Assembly (NCBI RefSeq): GCF_001638985.1
Contig: NW_017265137.1
Coordinates: 1,763,054 to 1,827,053 of the forward strand
Length of the DNA: 64,000 nucleotides
Source: Phycomyces blakesleeanus NRRL 1555(-)
Taxonomy: Eukaryota > Mucoromycota > Mucoromycetes > Mucorales > Phycomycetaceae
Reading direction: 5' to 3'
Shown here: piece after piece, positions 59,356-64,000 of the stretch
Layout: the number at the start of each line of letters is the position of its first letter
Numbering within the stretch: position 1 is the first letter of the stretch
Notes under the pieces: generated by a model
Seen by the model: the letters and a program-made list of their open reading frames with translations, nothing else
The model's database searches: none
Told to the model about the DNA's origin: nothing
Translations under genes and position numbers: made by a program

Positions 59356-59952
59356 TTATTTACTCAATTCAGCAAAAGTGGTGTCCTTGAAACCAATGTT
59401 GGCAGCAGTGAAATCAGAGAAGAGGAAGTAACCACGGTCATGTCCAGTACCCAACTCCTTCTTCAAGACATCAGTGATAAGGGCAGTCAAGCTAGCGTTA
59501 CGTTCATTATCTATTATATATATATATAAGTTTCATTTTGATTAGTAAGAATTTAACCCACCCAAAAAAAATTAAACTTGATGCCAATCTTTGTAGTAAT
59601 CTATATATTTCTTTTATCATTATTCTTAAAAAATACAAACTTACCAATGTGGCCAATAGAGCCAACCTTTGCGAGGAAACCAGCAGCACCGTTACCAGCA
59701 AAGTAAAGAGAGTCAACACGAGTAAAGGTTACAAGACAGTACTGGATATATTCAAGATAATCAAAAAAGAAAGGTTAACAAGATCCATAGAATACATAAA
59801 AAGTTTATCTATCGATTAATTCTTTTGGTTTTTGGTTCGATACTTACCGATTCTGGCTTTCCAATGGCTTCAGCAAATCTGGCAGACAAGGTCTTGACAA
59901 AGGATTCGACGTCTCTGGGAGCGCGGTTGGAAGTAATCTCAAGAATAGGCAT
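59356..59952 (-). CDS. MIF/D-dopachrome tautomerase family protein, 118 aa
   Basis: Three exons: 59952-59848, 59741-59645 and 59510-59356 (119 codons). The protein begins MPILEITSNRAPRD, with Pro2, which is the catalytic base of the tautomerase superfamily after Met removal. It continues 'FAEAIGKPESYCLVTFTRVD', 'NERNASLTALITDVLKKELG' and ends 'GYFLFSDFTAANIGFKDTTF', matching the MIF fold pattern (family about 115 aa, trimer). Known members tautomerise phenylpyruvate or dopachrome in vitro; the cellular role in fungi is unclear. It is divergent from the midasin gene, with about 0.9 kb between start codons. Confidence 0.88.
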
Positions 59953-60869
59953 ATTTTAAGTTAAGAGAAGAAGTAAGGTAAAGAAGATAAAAAAAAACAC
60001 GGTTACTTTATATTCGTTATTTCTATTATTTCTATTATATTTTTTTTTGATCAATGTATCTTGTCGGACATCGGATGTTGGGTTCTTTTAAATATTTTTT
60101 TTTATATATAAAATATACTTTATTTTCTTTTTCAGAAACACAACCGAGTCATCGGAGAATAGACATATTGTCTTTTGTATATATTTATATATATTTTATA
60201 AGCCTATTTTATCTACTCTATATATAAATATTATGCAATTGTTGAATTCTTGTACTCTAGTACTCTGGTACTCTAGTACTCTGGTACTCTAGTACTCTAG
60301 TACTCTAGTCACCTTTGGTCAAGGTTCTAGCAGTAGTCGGTACTCCGTGACGTAGAGAATAATTGAATAATCAAGTGTGTATTTAGCAAACCTTTTCTTT
60401 TTTCGTTTAGTATATTTTCTGATTTTGGATAAGGAACATACATAATGGTTTGGCAATAGTGAAGTAAAAATTTAGATATAGAAATATTAAAGATGTACGT
60501 GGGTATTTATATTCCAGTATGCAAAACCACCAAAGTAAATTACATTATGTTTGCTTGTAAAGAATAAGGACTATAGACGCAGGCACAGGTATTCCTTTGA
60601 GATACTTCTTCTAAAGTACCTTGATAATTTAAAGAATTAGCCAAATTTTTTTTTAAAAAACTAATTGTGTCTGAAATTAAATTAAAAAAAAATAAAAAGC
60701 ATAGACAACCATCATGCCATTAATGCAGTCACACCTATTGGACTTTTTCATTTTTTTTTACAAGTCCACACACAAAAAAAAAGCGAAAGCTATTGAAAAG
60801 CGATCCTGTCAAGCAGATCGTTTCTTATATATACATATTTTTTTTAATAATTAATATTAAACGGCGAGA
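59953..60869. promoter_or_regulatory. divergent promoter region of MIF and MDN1 genes
   Basis: AT-rich with (TA)n runs, the octamer minisatellite at 60253-60308 and several poly-A/T patches. No exon was seen. Confidence 0.5.
60253..60308. repeat. octamer tandem repeat, 7 copies of TACTCTRG
   Basis: Seven head-to-tail 8-bp units. Units 2 and 4 are TACTCTGG and the others TACTCTAG. The junction CTAGTAC is partly palindromic. It lies about 560-615 bp upstream of the midasin start codon and about 300-355 bp upstream of the MIF start codon. Confidence 0.9.
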
Positions 60870-63800
60870 ATGGCGATGATTGACTTGGACACACCCGAAA
60901 TTACAGAATCCCCGTCAATACCTCTCTACAATCCTCTCGCAATCGATCTCACGACCGCTGTTCAGAAACTACAGTCATGTCTCAGAGCGAGTCCTCCTTT
61001 CTGCGTCGACACACGTCTTGTTGATCAATTCCTCGCTGATCCAGAAAACGTTTCGAAATCAGACCTACTAGACACGATCGCTCGGTTAATGATCAATCCA
61101 AGCTGGACGCTCGACATCGTTCAGATCTTCCGCCCAATCGCAATCGATTTGATCGCACGTTGGGCTACTCCTGGATTTACTTTTTTTTTAGAAGCCGTCT
61201 CTACCAATGTGAGCGGTACTGTACATAGAATAGAAATGGTAGCAAAGGCATTTAGTCTTGTACTTCCAGTGGTACCCCAGGTTAAAAGGTAAATAATAAG
61301 AAGAAAACCAATCGATCAATTGATCCAATCGAATGGTTATCATATTGAATATCATATTTTAATCTTATTTTACTTCATTGTGTGTATATATAAACTAATA
61401 TATGTTTATATGCATATCTATATTTTCTTTTTATTTAGCTTGGCTGTTACATATTTTACCCACTCACCTTCGTTGTTTGAGCGTCTTAATCAACTACCAC
61501 ACTACGAGAACGCCGAAACCAAAGATGTAATTATAACCTTGTAGATTGTTTAGAAATATATATATATGTGCATATACATATATACACATTTACTAGTGTG
61601 CTTATGTAAGGGTCCCGCTGAAATATTAAACTTGGATCATATATATATATATATATATATGTATATATGTACATATCTTGCTTTTAATTAGATCACACCA
61701 GCAATGACAGAGGGACTTCAAAGCTTATTGCAGACAACATATCGATTGCTTTGCTTCTCAACATCAACCTTTGGATCCTTGTGGAATTGGGGACCCGTAG
61801 TTCAATTATTGAGCTATCCAGACACATACAGTCGTTACTTTGCCGTATTGTGTTTGAGCAAAGTGTATGGACTTGGAGATATCCAAACAAAAAAATTGCT
61901 TGGATCCCTGGTTGGAGGTGAAGAGCATCTTGACAGCGCAGATGAGCCTCTTGTCACAACTATCGATAATACACGTGTAGACATGCGTATGATCCGGTAA
62001 ATGTTGCTTTATTACTTTTAGCCTTGGTTTTTATTCAATTGACAACAAGTATTTACAAATATTTTTTCTTTTGGTGTATAGGCTATGGGAACAACAACAA
62101 CTAGCAATATCACAATTCGCCCTTGTAAAAAATGATTATGCAACTAATTCTGGGCATGCCCTTACAGACAGTGACCTTTGTTCATTAACATGTAATCTGT
62201 GCGGTGTATTACTCCCAAAAACTCTCCACACCACCAATCGAGATAACAAGATTTCATCAAATCTCGTACTCACAGAAACAACCTCCCGTAATTTGCACGC
62301 CATTAGTTTGGCTCTCTCTATCGGTGCACCAACCTTATTGGAAGGTGTTACCGGAGCAGGAAAAACAGCATTGGTAGAAGAGCTTGCAAGCCGAACCGGT
62401 CGTAATGACCGTAAGTTTTTCTTTTGCTAGCTATATATATATATAAAAGCAAAAAAAAAACAAGGAATACGCCTGCTAACAATATATATATATATTTGTA
62501 GAACTTGTAAAAATTCATTTGGGTGATCAAACAGACCCAAAGGTATTGTTGGGCACATATGTCTCTACATCTACCCCAGGATCCTTCCGCTGGCAAGAAG
62601 GTGTCCTGACTACAGCTGTACAAGAAGGCCGATGGGTACTTATCGAAGATATCGATCTCGCTCCTGCAGAAGTTCTCTCAGTCCTCTTACCCTTACTCGA
62701 AACCCGCCACCTCTTTATCCCTTCCAGAGGTGAAAAGATCAAGGCCAAAGAAGGCTTCCAGTTATTTGGTACACGTTCATTTGTACCCTCCCGCTCAGGT
62801 CGTGTCAGCTCCAGAGGCGGCGATCTTGTCACGGGTGCAAACTTGTGGACCAGAGTGCATGTTGATCCTCTATCAATGGAAGAATTAGAGGCCGTAGTTC
62901 GCCAAAAGTTCCCTGTTATAGGAAATTTTTCCGTACATGTGTTGACCTTGTTCAAGACCGTAGTTGGGATATACCAAGACCCCCACTTTGCGGCTCTGGC
63001 TTCATCTACAATGGGCAGATTTATCTCAACTCGTGATCTGATGAAGTGGTGTTGCCGTATCGAGACACTGATGGGAAATCGTCTTCATAACACAACCATC
63101 GCAGATGCCGGTTTGGATGAACAGGTCCGCCAGGATCTATTCAGTGAAGCTATCGATTGCTTCTGCGGTATGATTCCTGACTACAACACTTGGATCTTGG
63201 TCTTGGAGAAGGTCGGTGTTCCTCTCCAGATTTCTGAACCAATGGTACGTCACTACGTCGACCAATACAAGCCTGCATTTGAGGTTACCGAATCAACAGT
63301 ACGTGTCGGTCGTGTCAACCTTTCATCAATTGCTGCCTCTGGAAAACAGAAGCAGAAGCAAGGAATGGTCAAGCGAGAGCGCCAGAGACCCTTTGCCGTC
63401 ACTGGACACGCACTGCGCCTCTTAGAACGTCTTGCGGTCTGTGTTCACTTGACAGAACCTGTTCTGCTGGTCGGTGAAACCGGTACCGGAAAAACAACCG
63501 TCGTCCAACATTTGGCAGACATGATGCACCAAAACCTGATTGTGGTTAACTTGTCACAACAATCAGATAGTTCAGATCTTCTTGGTGGATTCAAACCAGT
63601 AGACGGAAAAGTATTGGCCATTCCTTTACGCGAAGAGTTTGAGAGACTTTTCGAAAAGACCTTTTCGGTTAAAAAGAATGCAAAGTTTATGGAGATGGTT
63701 CGCAAGACATTCGTACACCAAAAGTGGACAAACTTTGTTACCCTTCTTCAACAGGCTGTGAAGATGTCTCAGCAGAAATTCGAAAAAGAACAGGATGAGA

Positions 63801-64000
63801 ATGCAAAGAGAACAAGCCCAGAACTTCGTAGCGCATGGAAGACATTTGAAAACCATTTGGTAGAGTTCCAGGTACAGCAAGTCCAGTCAGCCAACAAATT
63901 TGTCTTTCATTTCTTGGAGGGTTCGCTTGTCAAGGCTGTTCGACAGGGAGATTGGATCCTGCTTGATGAAATCAATTTGGCCACTACAGAAACTCTCGAG
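60870..64000 (+). CDS. MDN1: midasin (MDN1/REA1), N-terminal 880 residues, truncated by window edge
   Basis: Exons: 60870-61288, 61439-61526, 61692-61996, 62082-62410 and 62502 to beyond 64000. The frame is open to the edge. Residues 1-340 form the N-terminal domain. The first AAA+ module has Walker A 'GVTGAGKT' (359-366) and Walker B 'WVLIEDIDLAP'. The second has 'GETGTGKTTVVQHL', 'QQSDSSDLLGGFKPVD' and 'WILLDEINLATTETLE' at the edge. Midasin is a giant dynein-like AAA+ ATPase (about 4900 aa in yeast) that removes assembly factors such as Ytm1 and Rsa4 from pre-60S ribosomes in the nucleolus and nucleoplasm. About four fifths of the gene should lie to the right of this window. Confidence 0.95.

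Noticed and set aside
1..64000. Gene cluster for secondary metabolism, defence island or CRISPR-like system
   Set aside because: All recognised genes are housekeeping eukaryotic genes in unrelated pathways. There is no array of spaced repeats, no operon-like spacing and no biosynthetic core enzyme.

Overview
This window is nuclear DNA from a filamentous fungus, most likely an early-diverging one (Mucoromycota, Mucorales-like). The reasons are: AT-rich spacers packed with (TA)n, (TAAA)n, poly-A/T and short tandem repeats; genes with many short GT-AG introns; and a gene set that fits poorly with Dikarya (an HDEL-ending ER HSP90, an AP-4-type sigma adaptin, BLOC-1 subunit 1, a receiver-phosphodiesterase fusion, a MIF-family protein). 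No tRNA, rRNA, CRISPR array or bacterial-type operon was seen. The phylum is inferred from gene content and style only.

Layout, left to right. 0-3.6 kb: an F-box/LRR gene on the minus strand interrupted by one in-frame TGA and running off the left edge, followed by the remains of a tandem paralogue. 3.6-7.5 kb: a divergent pair, sphinganine C4-hydroxylase (SUR2, minus) and a Dip1/Ldb17/SPIN90 actin regulator (plus). 8.2-11 kb: a basic Ser/Thr-rich hypothetical gene (minus) and BLOC-1 subunit 1 (plus). 13.5-18.5 kb: a 1516-residue CSL (CBF1/Su(H)/LAG-1) transcription factor. 19.4-23.1 kb: a Syn8/Fsv1-type Qc-SNARE (minus) and a short centrosomin-motif (CM1) protein (plus). 24-25.5 kb: a dead Tc1/mariner transposon and a 335-bp MITE. 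26.4-29.6 kb: a cAMP-type phosphodiesterase with an N-terminal receiver-like domain. 30.2-37 kb: a gene-poor stretch with a perfect 63-bp inverted repeat, a second MITE copy and unresolved relics. 37-48 kb: a partial coiled-coil-type gene (minus), VAC7, ALG3 and a PC-esterase/NXPE-like membrane protein. 51-55.2 kb: AP-4-type sigma and an amino-acid permease containing 3-, 7- and 11-nt microexons. 56-64 kb: an ER HSP90 (GRP94 type, minus), a MIF-family protein (minus) and the first 880 residues of midasin (MDN1/REA1), cut by the right edge.

The genes do not form a cluster, but several share endomembrane biology: VAC7 (PtdIns(3,5)P2 control at the vacuole), Syn8 (late endosome fusion), BLOC-1 and AP-4 (endosomal/TGN sorting), ALG3 and GRP94 (ER glycan assembly and folding), SUR2 (ER sphingolipid synthesis) and Dip1 (actin at endocytic sites). 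Exon structures were assembled by hand from GT-AG (or GC-AG) sites, reading frame and remembered family consensus. In every multi-exon model described as complete, the exon lengths sum to whole codons. The strongest unusual signal is the 3-nt exon (TGG) in the permease, which supplies a conserved tryptophan. Other points worth following are the perfect hairpin repeat, the two-member MITE family, the receiver-phosphodiesterase fusion and the fungal GRP94 with an ERSE-like promoter element.
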